64,000 bases of DNA from Amycolatopsis endophytica (GCF_013410405.1 NZ_JACCFK010000001.1:1364001-1428000); one strand, 5' to 3'. Numbered from the stretch's first letter, positions 16,732-25,438 are shown. The notes: generated by a model from the letters alone, not told the origin. Program-made: numbers and translations.

Positions 16732-17507
16732 GCGCGCCGACCCGAGGAACCACGAACCCCAACCGCCTGCGCCGCGTCGACCGCTGGCTGGCCGGCACCC
16801 CCGAGGTGTCGGCCGTGCTGCGCCGCGCGCCGGACCCGCTGGTCGTGGACCTCGGGTACGGCGCGTCCCCGGTCACCACGGTCGAGCTGGCCACCCGGCT
16901 GCGGCGGGCGCACCCGGCGGTCAGGGTGCTCGGGCTGGAGATCGACGCGGAGCGGGTCGCCGCGGCCCGGCCCGCCGCGAACCCGCCGTTGCTCGACTTC
17001 CGGCAGGGCGGTTTCGAGCTCGCGGGAACGCGGCCGAACCTGGTCCGCGCGTTCAACGTCCTCCGCCAGTACTCCGAGGACGAGGTCACCGGCGCGTGGA
17101 AACTTGTCCTCGACGGGCTCGCGCCCGGCGGTCTGCTCATCGAGGGCACGTGCGACGAGATCGGACGACTGTCCACCTGGGTCACCCTCGACGCGAACGG
17201 TCCGCGTACGCTCACCCTGTCCTGTCACGTCGGCTCGCTCGACCGTCCGTCCACATTGGCCGAACGGTTGCCGAAGGCGCTGATCCACCGCAACGTCCCC
17301 GGCGAGCGCGTCCACGACCTGATGTCCACGTTGGACAGTTGCTGGGCCGCCGCCACGCCGCACCGGACGTTCGGCGCCCGCTCCCGCTGGCTGGAAACCG
17401 TGCGCCTGCTCGCGGAGCGGGGTTGGCCGGTGCTGAGCAGGCCAGGGCGGATCCGCCTGGGCGAGCTGACCGTCCCGTGGCACGCGGTGGCACCCGAAAG
17501 CAGGTAG
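16710..17507 (+). CDS. class I SAM-dependent methyltransferase
   Basis: The 265-residue protein contains a Rossmann methyltransferase core. Motif I is VVDLGYGASP, the motif II acidic residue is in VRVLGLEID, and RPNLVRAFNVLRQY and LAPGGLLIEGTCDE supply motifs IV/V. The N-terminal RRVDRWLAG and the C-terminal AERGWPVLSRPGRIRLGELTVPWH are conserved in an actinobacterial family without a known substrate. The ATG lies 22 nt inside the DUF2505 gene, in another frame, so the pair is probably translationally coupled. Its TAG stop is part of the palindrome at 17504-17519. Confidence 0.8.
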   Translation: MARAHFVGAPTRGTTNPNRLRRVDRWLAGTPEVSAVLRRAPDPLVVDLGYGASPVTTVELATRLRRAHPAVRVLGLEIDAERVAAARPAANPPLLDFRQGGFELAGTRPNLVRAFNVLRQYSEDEVTGAWKLVLDGLAPGGLLIEGTCDEIGRLSTWVTLDANGPRTLTLSCHVGSLDRPSTLAERLPKALIHRNVPGERVHDLMSTLDSCWAAATPHRTFGARSRWLETVRLLAERGWPVLSRPGRIRLGELTVPWHAVAPESR

Positions 17508-17519
17508 GGGCACCCCTAC
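17504..17519. promoter_or_regulatory. 16-bp palindrome GTAGGGG-CA-CCCCTAC upstream of the acyltransferase operon
   Basis: Seven-bp perfect arms are separated by 2 bp. The element includes the stop codon of the methyltransferase and lies about 100 bp before the olsB-like start. A nearby partial copy (CCGTAGG, 17522-17528) follows. The geometry is that of a dimeric response-regulator or repressor site, but the protein is unknown. Confidence 0.5.
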
Positions 17520-17620
17520 TTCCGTAGGAGGGACACCACGTACGGGCCTTCCCCTGGTTGTCCCTGATATTGGCGGAAGTCCCTGGCTCAGGAGCCGTCC
17601 GCGGCGACACGATTCACCGC

Positions 17621-18346
17621 ATGACCACAACGCTGGGGAGCAGGCAGTACGACGCCGTCATCACGACGGACGCCGACATCGTCCGGGCGTGCCAGAAGCT
17701 GCGGCACAGTGTGTTCACCACGGAATTCGGCGCCGCCCCGCATCCCAGCGGGCTCGACGTCGACGAGTTCGACGGCGTCTGCGAGCACCTCGCCGTCCGC
17801 CACGAGGGCGCAGTGGTCGGCACCTACCGGCTGCTGCCGCCCGGCCGGTCGGAGCGCCTGTACTCGCAGTCGGAGTTCGACCTGGGCGGACTGGCCCCGC
17901 TGCGGCCGTCGCTGGTCGAGACCGGACGGTCCTGCGTCCACCCGGAACACCGCTCCGGCGGTGTGATCAACCTGATGTGGGCGGCGATGGCCCGCTACGT
18001 CGTCGACCACGGCTACCGCTACCTCGCCGGATGCGCGTCGGTGTCGCTCGACGACGGCGGCACCGCGGCGGCCGCGACGTGGGCGCTGGCCCAGGCCAAC
18101 CACCGCCCGGCCGGGGAGTTGCGCGTCGCACCGCACCGGCCGTGGATCCCGTTGCCGCGTGGCGAACGGCCGCCCAGCTACGCGCAGGTGCCACCGCTGC
18201 TGCGCGGGTACCTGCGCCTGGGCGCGTGGGTGTGCGGGCCACCGGCGCACGACCCGGACTTCGCCGTGGCCGACTTCTTCACCGTTTTGGCGGTGGACCA
18301 GATCAACGAACGCTACCGCCGCTACTTCCTCGGGGACAATTCATGA
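17621..18346 (+). CDS. GNAT acyltransferase, OlsB-like (ornithine lipid N-acyltransferase family)
   Basis: This 241-residue protein has the hemolysin-like/OlsB acyltransferase pattern: CQKLRHSVFTTEFG near the N-terminus, GTYRLLPPG, VETGRSCVHPEHRSG with the conserved Arg/His, and VVDHGYRYLAGCASV. OlsB transfers a 3-hydroxyacyl group from ACP to ornithine. ATG 17621 follows a 110-nt leader. It overlaps the next acyltransferase by 4 nt (ATGA). The B-then-A order with an AGPAT-like partner supports ornithine-lipid synthesis, a phosphorus-free membrane lipid often made under phosphate limitation. The specific substrate is inferred. Confidence 0.78.
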   Translation: MTTTLGSRQYDAVITTDADIVRACQKLRHSVFTTEFGAAPHPSGLDVDEFDGVCEHLAVRHEGAVVGTYRLLPPGRSERLYSQSEFDLGGLAPLRPSLVETGRSCVHPEHRSGGVINLMWAAMARYVVDHGYRYLAGCASVSLDDGGTAAAATWALAQANHRPAGELRVAPHRPWIPLPRGERPPSYAQVPPLLRGYLRLGAWVCGPPAHDPDFAVADFFTVLAVDQINERYRRYFLGDNS

Positions 18347-19107
18347 GCCCGTGGGACGTTTCTTCACCTTGTACCCCTCGCTGCGTCACCCACCGGCTGC
18401 CTGAGATCACCACACTGCTGACCGTGCGACGGTGGCTGGCACTGAGCTCGGTCCTCGCCGGCGTGCGGCGGGGGAACCTGCGGCCACACGCCCGCGGGGT
18501 GCTCGACGCCCTCGGGATCGCCCTGGACGCGAACACCGACCTGCTCCGCGTACCCGGCGGCACCGGCACGCTGGTCGTGGCGAACCACGTGTCGTGGCTG
18601 GACATCGTGGCCGTGCTGGCCGTCGACCCGGTCGGGTTCCTGGCCAAGCGCGAGGTGCGCTCGTGGCCGGTCATCGGGCCGCTCGCCCAGTCCTGCGGCA
18701 CCCGGTTCATCGGCCGCCGCGAGCTGCGTGAACTGCCCACGGTGGTCGCCGGGCTGGCGGACGCGCTGCGGGCGGGCGAATCGGTCGTGGTGTTCCCGGA
18801 GGGCACCACGTGGTGTGGCGGCCCCGGTGGGACGTTCCGGCGTGCCGCGTTCCAGGCGGCGATCGACGCCGGGGCGCCGGTGCGGCCGGTGACCTTCTCC
18901 TACACGCAGGGCGGGCGGCCGAGCACGGTCGCGGCCTTCGTCGGCGACGACGGGCTCCTGCCGTCCCTGGCCCGCGTCGCGCGAGCCCGTGACCTGCGGA
19001 TCGGACTCACCGCGCACCCACCGCTCGACCCGGTCGGCGACCGGCGCGGGCTGGCCGCACACGCCCAGGACGTCGTCCGGTCCACCCGGGTCCCGGCCCA
19101 TGCTTGA
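18343..19107 (+). CDS. 1-acylglycerol-3-phosphate O-acyltransferase family, OlsA-like
   Basis: This 254-residue PlsC-family acyltransferase has the HX4D motif in ANHVSWLDI, the GTRFIGRRE block, the FPEGTTWCGG motif III and the PVRPVTFSY motif IV. It would add the second, ester-linked fatty acid to lyso-ornithine lipid if it works with the OlsB-like neighbour, or acylate lysophosphatidate otherwise. ATG 18343 overlaps the upstream stop by 4 nt. The downstream DedA gene starts 8 nt inside this gene. Confidence 0.85.
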   Translation: MSPWDVSSPCTPRCVTHRLPEITTLLTVRRWLALSSVLAGVRRGNLRPHARGVLDALGIALDANTDLLRVPGGTGTLVVANHVSWLDIVAVLAVDPVGFLAKREVRSWPVIGPLAQSCGTRFIGRRELRELPTVVAGLADALRAGESVVVFPEGTTWCGGPGGTFRRAAFQAAIDAGAPVRPVTFSYTQGGRPSTVAAFVGDDGLLPSLARVARARDLRIGLTAHPPLDPVGDRRGLAAHAQDVVRSTRVPAHA

Positions 19108-19918
19108 AGTCCTGGACCACATCGGCGAGCTGCTGCAGGGCACCCTCGGCTCACCGTGGCTGTGGCTGATCGTGTTCGCGGTGGCGGGGCTGGACGCGCT
19201 GCTGCCGTTCATGCCGAGCGAGACGACGGTGATCACGGTCGCCGTGCTGCTCGGCACCGACCTGCCGAAACTGGCGTTGCTGGCGGTGGTCGCGGCGGTC
19301 GGGGCGCTCGCCGGGGACTGCCTCTCGCACGCGGTCGGCCGTGGTGCGGCGCCCGCGCTGACCCGGTGGTTGCGCGCGGGCGAACAGGACCGCTACGAGT
19401 GGGCCCGGGGCCAGGTCGAGCGCAACGCCGGGCTGCTGATCGTCGCCGGCCGGTACATCCCGGGCGGCCGGGTCGCGAGCGGGCTCGCGACAGGCAGCAT
19501 GGGGGTGCCGTTCGCGCGGTTCGCGGCGCTGGACGCGCTGGGCGCCGGGATCTGGGCGGTCTACAGCGTGATCATCGGCGCGATCGGCGGCGCGAGCTTC
19601 GACGGGCAGCCCGCCAAGGGGCTGCTGCTGTCGTTCGCCATCGGGTTGATCATGGTCGGGGTCATCGAGGTCGTCAGGCGACTACGCTCACGGCATGGTG
19701 CACGACGAGTACCTCGCGACGATCGAGAACCAGTGCCGGGCCCTGCGGACAGCGGCGGCACAGGCCGGGCCGGAGACACCGGTGCCGACCTGTCCGAAGT
19801 GGACTGTCCAGCGCCTCGTCGGCCACCTGGCGAAGGTCCAGTCGTGGGTCCGGTCCGCGATCGCCGATCCCAGCGGCGAGAACGTGACACGCGGGCAGGC
19901 GCCCGAAGAGTGGACTGA
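19100..19918 (+). CDS. DedA family membrane protein with overlapping 3' end
   Basis: The first about 195 residues form a DedA/VTT protein: LLPFMPSETTVITVAVLLG (re-entrant loop with the conserved Glu), GDCLSHAVGRG, the GRYIPGGRVASGLATGSM motif and several hydrophobic spans. DedA proteins act in phospholipid flipping and membrane homeostasis. After VVRRLRSRHG the frame continues for roughly 70 residues of Arg/Pro/Gly-rich sequence that lies antiparallel to no domain and overlaps the MDMPI gene by 224 nt. DedA proteins usually end near residue 200-220, so this tail is either a read-through of an ancestral stop or not functional. The start overlaps the olsA-like gene by 8 nt. Confidence 0.8.
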   Translation: MLEVLDHIGELLQGTLGSPWLWLIVFAVAGLDALLPFMPSETTVITVAVLLGTDLPKLALLAVVAAVGALAGDCLSHAVGRGAAPALTRWLRAGEQDRYEWARGQVERNAGLLIVAGRYIPGGRVASGLATGSMGVPFARFAALDALGAGIWAVYSVIIGAIGGASFDGQPAKGLLLSFAIGLIMVGVIEVVRRLRSRHGARRVPRDDREPVPGPADSGGTGRAGDTGADLSEVDCPAPRRPPGEGPVVGPVRDRRSQRRERDTRAGARRVD

Positions 19919-20435
19919 ACTGCTCGGCTGGTGGGACGAGCAGGCCGCCGGAATGCTCGCCGAGCTGGCCGATCCGGCCACGCCCGCCTGGCTGCCGTGG
20001 ACCCGGTACCCGCGGACCGCCGGGTCGTGGGCACGGCGGCAGGCGCACGAAGCGGCGATCCACCGGCTGGACGCCGAGCACGCGCTCGCGGGTGCCGATG
20101 GCCCGTCGGCGGTCCCGTCGCTGGTGTTCGAGCCGGAGTTCGCCGCCGACGGCATCGACGAGCTGATCGCCTGGATGCTGCCGACCCGCGCGAAGTGGGA
20201 CCAGTTCGCGGTGTCCGGTTCGCTGCTGGTGCACGCCGCCGACGCCGGACGGATGTGGCGGGTCGTGCTGCGGCCGGAGCAGCCCGCCTCGATCGAACCG
20301 GTGACATCCGCGTTCGAGGCCGACGCGACGGTCGCCGGTACCGCCGACGCGGTGTACCGGCGGGTGTGGGGACGGCCCAGCCACGCCTCGGTCACCGGTG
20401 ACGTGCGTCTCCTGGAGCCCCTGGCCGCGCCGTGA
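19695..20435 (+). CDS. maleylpyruvate isomerase family (mycothiol-dependent, DinB-like) protein
   Basis: This 246-residue protein has the MDMPI/DinB four-helix N-terminal domain with the metal-binding set: His in LVGHLAKVQSWV, and the EAAIHRLDAEHA helix with Glu/His ligands. A C-terminal SCP2-like domain follows (SGSLLVHAADAGRMWRVVL, ASVTGDVRLLEPL). Related enzymes use mycothiol to isomerise or detoxify electrophiles; the mshA gene in this window fits. The ATG at 19695 lies inside the DedA reading frame. It is preceded by TACGCT six nt upstream and lacks a Shine-Dalgarno sequence, so it may be leaderless. The substrate is unknown. Confidence 0.83.
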   Translation: MVHDEYLATIENQCRALRTAAAQAGPETPVPTCPKWTVQRLVGHLAKVQSWVRSAIADPSGENVTRGQAPEEWTELLGWWDEQAAGMLAELADPATPAWLPWTRYPRTAGSWARRQAHEAAIHRLDAEHALAGADGPSAVPSLVFEPEFAADGIDELIAWMLPTRAKWDQFAVSGSLLVHAADAGRMWRVVLRPEQPASIEPVTSAFEADATVAGTADAVYRRVWGRPSHASVTGDVRLLEPLAAP

Positions 20436-20461
20436 GCAGGGGCGGCGGGGAAGATGGGGCC

Positions 20462-21322
20462 GTGTCCGAACGACGTTATGTGATCACCTTCGGCTGTCCC
20501 GACCGCACCGGCATCGTCGCGCGCGTCTCGTCCTTCCTGGCGGACGCGGGTGGGTGGATCGTCGAGGCGGCCTACCACACCGACCCGGACACCGGCTGGT
20601 TCTTCACGCGCCAGGAGGTGCGGGCCGACTCGCTGCCGTTCGACGTGGACGAACTCCGGGCGCGCTTCGCCGAGGTGGCGTCGTCGCTGTCGGCCGAGTC
20701 GAACTGGCGCGTCGAGGACACCGCCGAGCGGCGCCGGGTCGTGATCCTGGTGTCGAAGGAAGGGCACTGCCTGTACGACCTGCTGGGCCGGGTCGCGGCC
20801 GGTGAACTGGACGTCGACGTGCGCGCGGTGATCGGGAACCACGACACGCTGGCGGACATCACGCGCGCGCACGGGATCCCGTTCCACCACGTCGACTTTT
20901 CGGCGGAAGACAAGGTCGCGGCGTTCGCGGAGGTCCGGAAACTGGTCGACGAGCACGATCCGCACGCCGTCGTGCTGGCCCGGTTCATGCAGATCCTGCC
21001 GCCCGAGCTGTGCCGGTCCTGGGCGGGGCGGGCGATCAACATCCACCACAGCTTCCTGCCGTCGTTCATCGGCGCCCGGCCCTACCATCAGGCGCACCGC
21101 CGCGGCGTCAAGCTCGTCGGCGCGACCTGCCACTACGTGACCGCCGACCTCGACGCCGGGCCGATCATCGAGCAGGACGTGATCCGCGTCGACCACGGCG
21201 ACACGGTGCCCGACCTGGTGCGCAAGGGCCGCGACATCGAGAAGGTCACGCTCGCGCGCGGCCTGCGCTGGCACCTGGAGAGCCGGGTCCTGGTGCACGG
21301 CAACCGCACGGTGGTGTTCTAG
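20462..21322 (+). CDS. purU: formyltetrahydrofolate deformylase PurU
   Basis: This 286-residue enzyme hydrolyses 10-formyl-THF to formate and THF, balancing one-carbon pools for purine synthesis. It has an N-terminal ACT domain (FGCPDRTGIVARVSSFL, 1-80) and a formyltransferase domain with VLARFMQILP, the catalytic NIHHSFLPSF (Asn-His) and VGATCHYVTADLDAGPII (Asp). I chose GTG 20462, giving the usual family length; another GTG at 20432 overlaps the preceding stop. Its TAG stop shares CTAG with the convergent frameshifted gene. Confidence 0.95.
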   Translation: MSERRYVITFGCPDRTGIVARVSSFLADAGGWIVEAAYHTDPDTGWFFTRQEVRADSLPFDVDELRARFAEVASSLSAESNWRVEDTAERRRVVILVSKEGHCLYDLLGRVAAGELDVDVRAVIGNHDTLADITRAHGIPFHHVDFSAEDKVAAFAEVRKLVDEHDPHAVVLARFMQILPPELCRSWAGRAINIHHSFLPSFIGARPYHQAHRRGVKLVGATCHYVTADLDAGPIIEQDVIRVDHGDTVPDLVRKGRDIEKVTLARGLRWHLESRVLVHGNRTVVF

Positions 21323-22066
21323 GACACGACGATCGCGCCGACGATCGCCAGCGTGTAGACGACGACGGCGGCCCGGACCGCCCTGGTGCGGCGCCGTTCC
21401 GGGACACCTCGGAGCAGCCAGGCCAGCCCCGGAACCACGAGGACCGCGTGCATCGTGACGGCGTGCACGGGCTTGAGCGAACCCGCGGTCGTGTACGCGA
21501 GCTGCGGCTGTCCCTCTCGGGCCAGCGTGACACCGTCGGCGATCATGATCGCGCCGACGATCATCGCCGCGAAGAGCACGACCAGCCCGAACCGCAGGGC
21601 CAGCGTCATTCCCGGGCCGAGGTCCGTGGTCTTCCAGGCGGCCGCGGCGAACCCGAGCACGGTCACGATGATCACCCCGCCGCCGGCGGCCAGGCTGTAC
21701 GAGACGGCCGTGTCGAAGCCGGTCTCGAAGTTGAAAGTGCGACGGCCTCCCGCGCCACACCTGCAACGTCACCAGTGCGACCTCGACAACGCTCACGACC
21801 GTGAGCGCGCCGAGCAGCACGGCGCGGCGGCGCACGGACAGGAAACTCGTCGCCCAGGCCACGCTGGCGAGCGTGAGCCCGAAGGACAGGCCGAACGTCA
21901 TGGCCTTGCGGTAGGAGAGCGGGCCCTCCCACGTCGTGCCCGACGCGACGAGGACCACCAGGTGCACGAGACCACTGGTGACCAGGACGGCGGACACCAG
22001 ATAGGCAGCCCGCTCGACGGGTCCGCCGCGGGTCCAGACAGCGCGGGCTTCCAGGAGGGCGGTCAT
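21319..22066 (-). pseudogene. multi-span membrane protein gene broken by a +1 frameshift
   Basis: From the start at 22066 the frame encodes membrane spans (LVSAVLVTSGLVHLVVLV, KAMTFGLSFGLTLASVAWAT, AVLLGALTVVSVVEVALVTL) up to WRGRPSHF. It then runs into Arg-rich nonsense. A second frame resumes at once with matching membrane sequence (VIIVTVLGFAAAAW, VVLFAAMIVGAIMIADG, VVVYTLAIVGAIVV) to the stop at 21319. Removing one A from the run at 21734-21736 restores a single protein of about 248 residues with HFNFETGFDTAVSYSLAAGG across the join. It is a recent pseudogene or a sequencing error. The function is unknown. Confidence 0.8.
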
Positions 22067-22143
22067 ACCACCGATGGTCGGTGTTCCCGGTCCGGATGGC
22101 GTCCGCCCGGAGACGTCTCCCGGCCGTACGTCCGCTGCCGTAC

Positions 22144-23148
22144 TCAGACCCGGACGAGCATCTTCCCGGTGTTGGCGCCCGCGAGGAGGTCCAGGAATGC
22201 CTGCGGAGCGTTACGCAGCCCCTCGACGATCGTCTCCTCGTACTTGAGTTCGCCGGAGCGCACCAGCGGCGCGACCTCCTCGACGAACTTCGGCTGCAGG
22301 TCGTAGTGATCGCCCACCAGGAAACCGTGGATGTCGAGCCGCTTGCCGACGATCTGCATCAGGTTGCGCGGCGCGGCGGGCGGCTCGGTCGCGTTGTAGA
22401 GCGAGATCATGCCGCAGACGGCGAAGCGGGCATGCAGGTTCGCCGAGTCGATGGCGGCTTCCAGGTGCTCGCCGCCGACGTTGTCGAAGTAGACGTCGAT
22501 ACCTTCCGGCGCGGCCTCTTCGAGCTGCTTCGCGACCGGGCCGTCCTTGTAGTTGAACGCGGCGTCGAAGCCGAGGTCCTCGATCAGGTGCCGGACCTTC
22601 TCCGCCGAACCGGCGCTGCCGATGACCCGCTTGGCGCCCCTGCGCTTGGCGAGCTGACCGACCACCGAACCGACGGCGCCAGCCGCGCCGGAAACGAACA
22701 CGGTGTCGCCGGGCTTGAACCGGGCGATGTCGGTGAGCCCGGCGTAGGCGGTGAGACCGGTCATCCCGAGCACGCCGAGGTACGCCTCGCGCGGCGCGGC
22801 ATCCGCGTCGATCTTGCGCGCGTTCTGGGCCGTGACCACCGCGTGCGACCGCCAGCCGAAGCCGTGCAGCACGAGATCGCCGGGCTCGAACGCATCCGTG
22901 CCGGACTCGACGACCTCGCCGACCGCGCCACCGAGCATGACCTTGCCGACCTCGTACGGCGGCGCGTACGACTTGGCCGAGTTCATCCTGCCCCGCATGT
23001 ACGGGTCGACGCTGATCTCGGTGTTGCGGACCAGCGCCTCACCCTGCCCGGGCCTCGGCACCTCGACGTCGACGATGTCGAAGTTGTCCAGCGTGGGTGT
23101 TCCCTGCGGGCGGGACGCCAGCCGGATCTCCGTGGCAGATGCGCTCAC
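22144..23148 (-). CDS. NADP-dependent zinc-independent alcohol dehydrogenase/alkenal reductase
   Basis: This 334-residue medium-chain reductase is of the leukotriene B4 dehydrogenase / curcumin reductase (CurA) type. It has the N-terminal NTEISVDPYMRGRM motif, the nucleotide motif VSGAAGAVGSVVGQLA, IGSAGSAEKV, and VYFDNVGGEHLEAA. Enzymes of this type reduce alpha,beta-unsaturated carbonyls with NADPH. GTG 23148 has GAGGAG six nt upstream. The gene stands alone, downstream of the SRPBCC gene on the same strand. Confidence 0.92.
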   Translation of the reverse strand: MSASATEIRLASRPQGTPTLDNFDIVDVEVPRPGQGEALVRNTEISVDPYMRGRMNSAKSYAPPYEVGKVMLGGAVGEVVESGTDAFEPGDLVLHGFGWRSHAVVTAQNARKIDADAAPREAYLGVLGMTGLTAYAGLTDIARFKPGDTVFVSGAAGAVGSVVGQLAKRRGAKRVIGSAGSAEKVRHLIEDLGFDAAFNYKDGPVAKQLEEAAPEGIDVYFDNVGGEHLEAAIDSANLHARFAVCGMISLYNATEPPAAPRNLMQIVGKRLDIHGFLVGDHYDLQPKFVEEVAPLVRSGELKYEETIVEGLRNAPQAFLDLLAGANTGKMLVRV

Positions 23149-23240
23149 AGTGCACTCCTCGGTCGAAGGTACGGGTGTTCCACCGACCACCAACGCGCTA
23201 ACCGGGGCGCTGATTCCGCTTTGTGGCTGAGGCGACAACC

Positions 23241-23675
23241 TCAGGCCAGCTCCGCCAGCTTGCCCAGGACACCGTCGTAGATCCGGCGGAGCCCGCCCGG
23301 CGCGAAGGTCTTCTCGAAGAAGCCGCCGATGCCGCCGGCGCCCTCCCAGCTGGTCTCGATCCGGACGGTGCTGCCCTCGCCCGCGGGCCGCACCGTCCAG
23401 GTCGTGACCATCGTCGAGTTGGCGTCGGTCTCGACGAGGGTGCCCGCTTCCGGCTCGGACACACTCGCCGCGACGTCCCGTACCCGCTTGGAGGTGGCCT
23501 GCAGCTTCCACTTCGCCTTCGTCCCGGCGCCGGTACCGCCCTCGACCACCTCGTAGTCGCGGTAGTGCTCGGTCAGGATCTTCGGCCTGGTCCCGGCGTA
23601 GTCGGCGACCAGCGCACGCACCTTCGCAACCGGCGCGCCGATCGTCCGTTCCGCGCTCGCGGTGACCTTCGCCAT
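23241..23675 (-). CDS. SRPBCC family (polyketide cyclase-like) protein
   Basis: This 144-residue START-like protein begins MAKVTASAERTIGAPVAKVRALVADY. It has YRDYEVVEGGTGAGT and a strand-rich middle (STMVTTWTVRPAGEGSTVRI), ending in a long C-terminal helix (GGLRRIYDGVLGKLAELA). Such proteins bind lipids or small hydrophobic molecules. It lies 92 nt upstream of the reductase gene and may share its transcript. No function is assigned. Confidence 0.8.
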   Translation of the reverse strand: MAKVTASAERTIGAPVAKVRALVADYAGTRPKILTEHYRDYEVVEGGTGAGTKAKWKLQATSKRVRDVAASVSEPEAGTLVETDANSTMVTTWTVRPAGEGSTVRIETSWEGAGGIGGFFEKTFAPGGLRRIYDGVLGKLAELA

Positions 23676-23716
23676 GAACCCTCCCTGCTCGGACTGCCTT
23701 GCCGCGACTCTATCGA

Positions 23717-24634
23717 TCAGATGAGGCCCTGCTGCGACAGCCAGTCCTTCGCCACGTCGGCCACCTGGTCGCCGTCCTCGTCGACCTGCTTGTTCAGCTC
23801 GCGCAGCTGGTCGGTGGTGAGTTTCGCGCTGACCGCGTTGACCGCCGCCGCGAAGTCGGCGCCCCGCTCGTCCAGGACCTTCTGGTTCACCGCGGGCACG
23901 ATGTTCTCGGTGGCGACGATCTTCTGGTCGTCCTCCAGCGCGGTGAAGTCGGGCGTGCCGACCAGCGGGTTGACCGAGTCGAGCGGGATGACGGTGACCG
24001 CACCCGAGCGCAGCTGCTCGACCCGCGGGCCGGACTCCTGGATGCTCGAGAACGTGACGTTCAGCTTGTAGACGTCACGGAAGCCGACGAAGCAGTTGGC
24101 ACGGGTGCCGCACTCCGGCGGCCCGCCCAGCACGACCTTGTCCAGCTTCTTGAGGTCGCTGATCGTCTTCAGCCCCTGCTGCTGCGCCAGGTCGGACTTC
24201 ACGACGTAGGTGTTCTTGTTCTCCGCGGGCGCGTAGTCGAGCAGCCCGACGCCGGAGGCCTGGAACAGCTCCGCCAGCTTCGCGTGCTCCGACGCGGCGT
24301 CCGTCGGCGCCTGCTCGTTGAAGCCGGAGCTGATGGCCGCACCCTGGTACTCGGGGATGAACTGCAGCTCACCCGACTTGAGCGACGGGTACACCAGCTC
24401 GCGCGAGCCGATGTTGAACTTCCGCTCGACCGGGTAGCCCTGCGCCTCCAGCGCCTGCGAGTACACCTCGGACAGGATCTGGCTGTCGGTGAAGTTGAAC
24501 GACGCCACCACGATCGGGGCGCCCCCCTTGCTCGGCGCTGCCGAACCGCCGTCGTCCCCGCCCCCGCACGCCGTCAAGCCGAGGACCGCCACCGCGAGCA
24601 CCCCCGCCGCCCGCAGGCTCCGTGTCCATCGCAT
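23717..24634 (-). CDS. osmoprotectant (glycine betaine/choline) ABC transporter substrate-binding lipoprotein
   Basis: This 305-residue lipoprotein has a signal peptide ending in LGLTAC (Cys23) followed by a GGGDDGGSAAPSKGG linker. The mature part is an OpuAC/ProX type II binding protein: IVVASFNFTDSQILSEVYSQ, IPEYQGAAISSG, VVLGGPPECGTRANCFVGF and VIPLDSVNPLVGTPDF. Two extra Cys (GPPECGTRANCF) probably form a disulphide. It is divergent from the two permease genes, so it is likely the receptor for that importer. The ligand is probably a quaternary ammonium compound. Confidence 0.92.
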   Translation of the reverse strand: MRWTRSLRAAGVLAVAVLGLTACGGGDDGGSAAPSKGGAPIVVASFNFTDSQILSEVYSQALEAQGYPVERKFNIGSRELVYPSLKSGELQFIPEYQGAAISSGFNEQAPTDAASEHAKLAELFQASGVGLLDYAPAENKNTYVVKSDLAQQQGLKTISDLKKLDKVVLGGPPECGTRANCFVGFRDVYKLNVTFSSIQESGPRVEQLRSGAVTVIPLDSVNPLVGTPDFTALEDDQKIVATENIVPAVNQKVLDERGADFAAAVNAVSAKLTTDQLRELNKQVDEDGDQVADVAKDWLSQQGLI

Positions 24635-24751
24635 ACCTGTTCACCCTCCCGGACTGTTGGATCGAAGCGACCCTATCCGCGACCACCGACAGAAACCACA
24701 TCGTGAGATCGGCCGCCGGAACGTGTCGGTCCCCGTTTGTATGCTCGCCGG

Positions 24752-25438
24752 GTGAGCGAGTACGTTCTGGCCGCGAGCGACCGGCCCCTGTTCGAGTGGC
24801 GCTGGGTCGAGCGCAACGCGGACGAGATCGTGCAGCGCCTGGGCGAGCACCTGGCGCTGACCGCCGCCGCGCTCGCCATCGGGCTGGTCCTGTCGGTCGC
24901 GCTGGCCGTGCTGTCCCTGCGGTGGCGCTGGTTCTACGCGGTTTCGCTGGGTGCCGCCGGTGCGCTGTACGTGATCCCCAGCCTGGGCGCGTTCGCGCTG
25001 CTCGTGCCGTTCTTCGGGCTGTCGTTCACCACCGCGGTCATCCCGCTGGCCACGTACACGCTGCTGATCCTGCTGCGCAACATCGTCACCGGCATCCAGC
25101 AGGTGCCCGCGGAGGTTCGGGAGGCCGCGGTCGGCATGGGCTTCACGCGCCTGCGCCTGCTGACGCAGGTCGAGTTCCCGCTCGCGCTGCCGGTGGTCAT
25201 CGCGGGCCTGCGGGTGGCGGCCGTGACGACGATCGGCCTGGTCACGGTCACCGCGATGCTCGGCATGGGCGGCCTCGGATTCTTCATCCGGCAGGGCATC
25301 CAGACCACGACCCCCAACCCGACGGCGATCATCGTCGGCATCGGGCTGTCCATCGTGCTCGCCGTGGTCGTCGACGCACTGCTCTGGCTGAGCGAACGTG
25401 CACTGGCCCCGTGGGCGAGAAAGGCGGGGCGCGCATGA
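24752..25438 (+). CDS. osmoprotectant ABC transporter permease (OpuBB/ProW type)
   Basis: The 228-residue inner-membrane permease has about five to six spans and the EAA loop REAAVGMGFTRLRLLTQVEFPLALPV (key residues EAA...G). This loop contacts an ATPase. I chose GTG 24752 because TATGCT lies at 24740-24745, six nt before it, and no Shine-Dalgarno is seen, pointing to a leaderless mRNA; an ATG at 24741 lies inside that box. It overlaps the next permease by 4 nt. Confidence 0.9.
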   Translation: MSEYVLAASDRPLFEWRWVERNADEIVQRLGEHLALTAAALAIGLVLSVALAVLSLRWRWFYAVSLGAAGALYVIPSLGAFALLVPFFGLSFTTAVIPLATYTLLILLRNIVTGIQQVPAEVREAAVGMGFTRLRLLTQVEFPLALPVVIAGLRVAAVTTIGLVTVTAMLGMGGLGFFIRQGIQTTTPNPTAIIVGIGLSIVLAVVVDALLWLSERALAPWARKAGRA

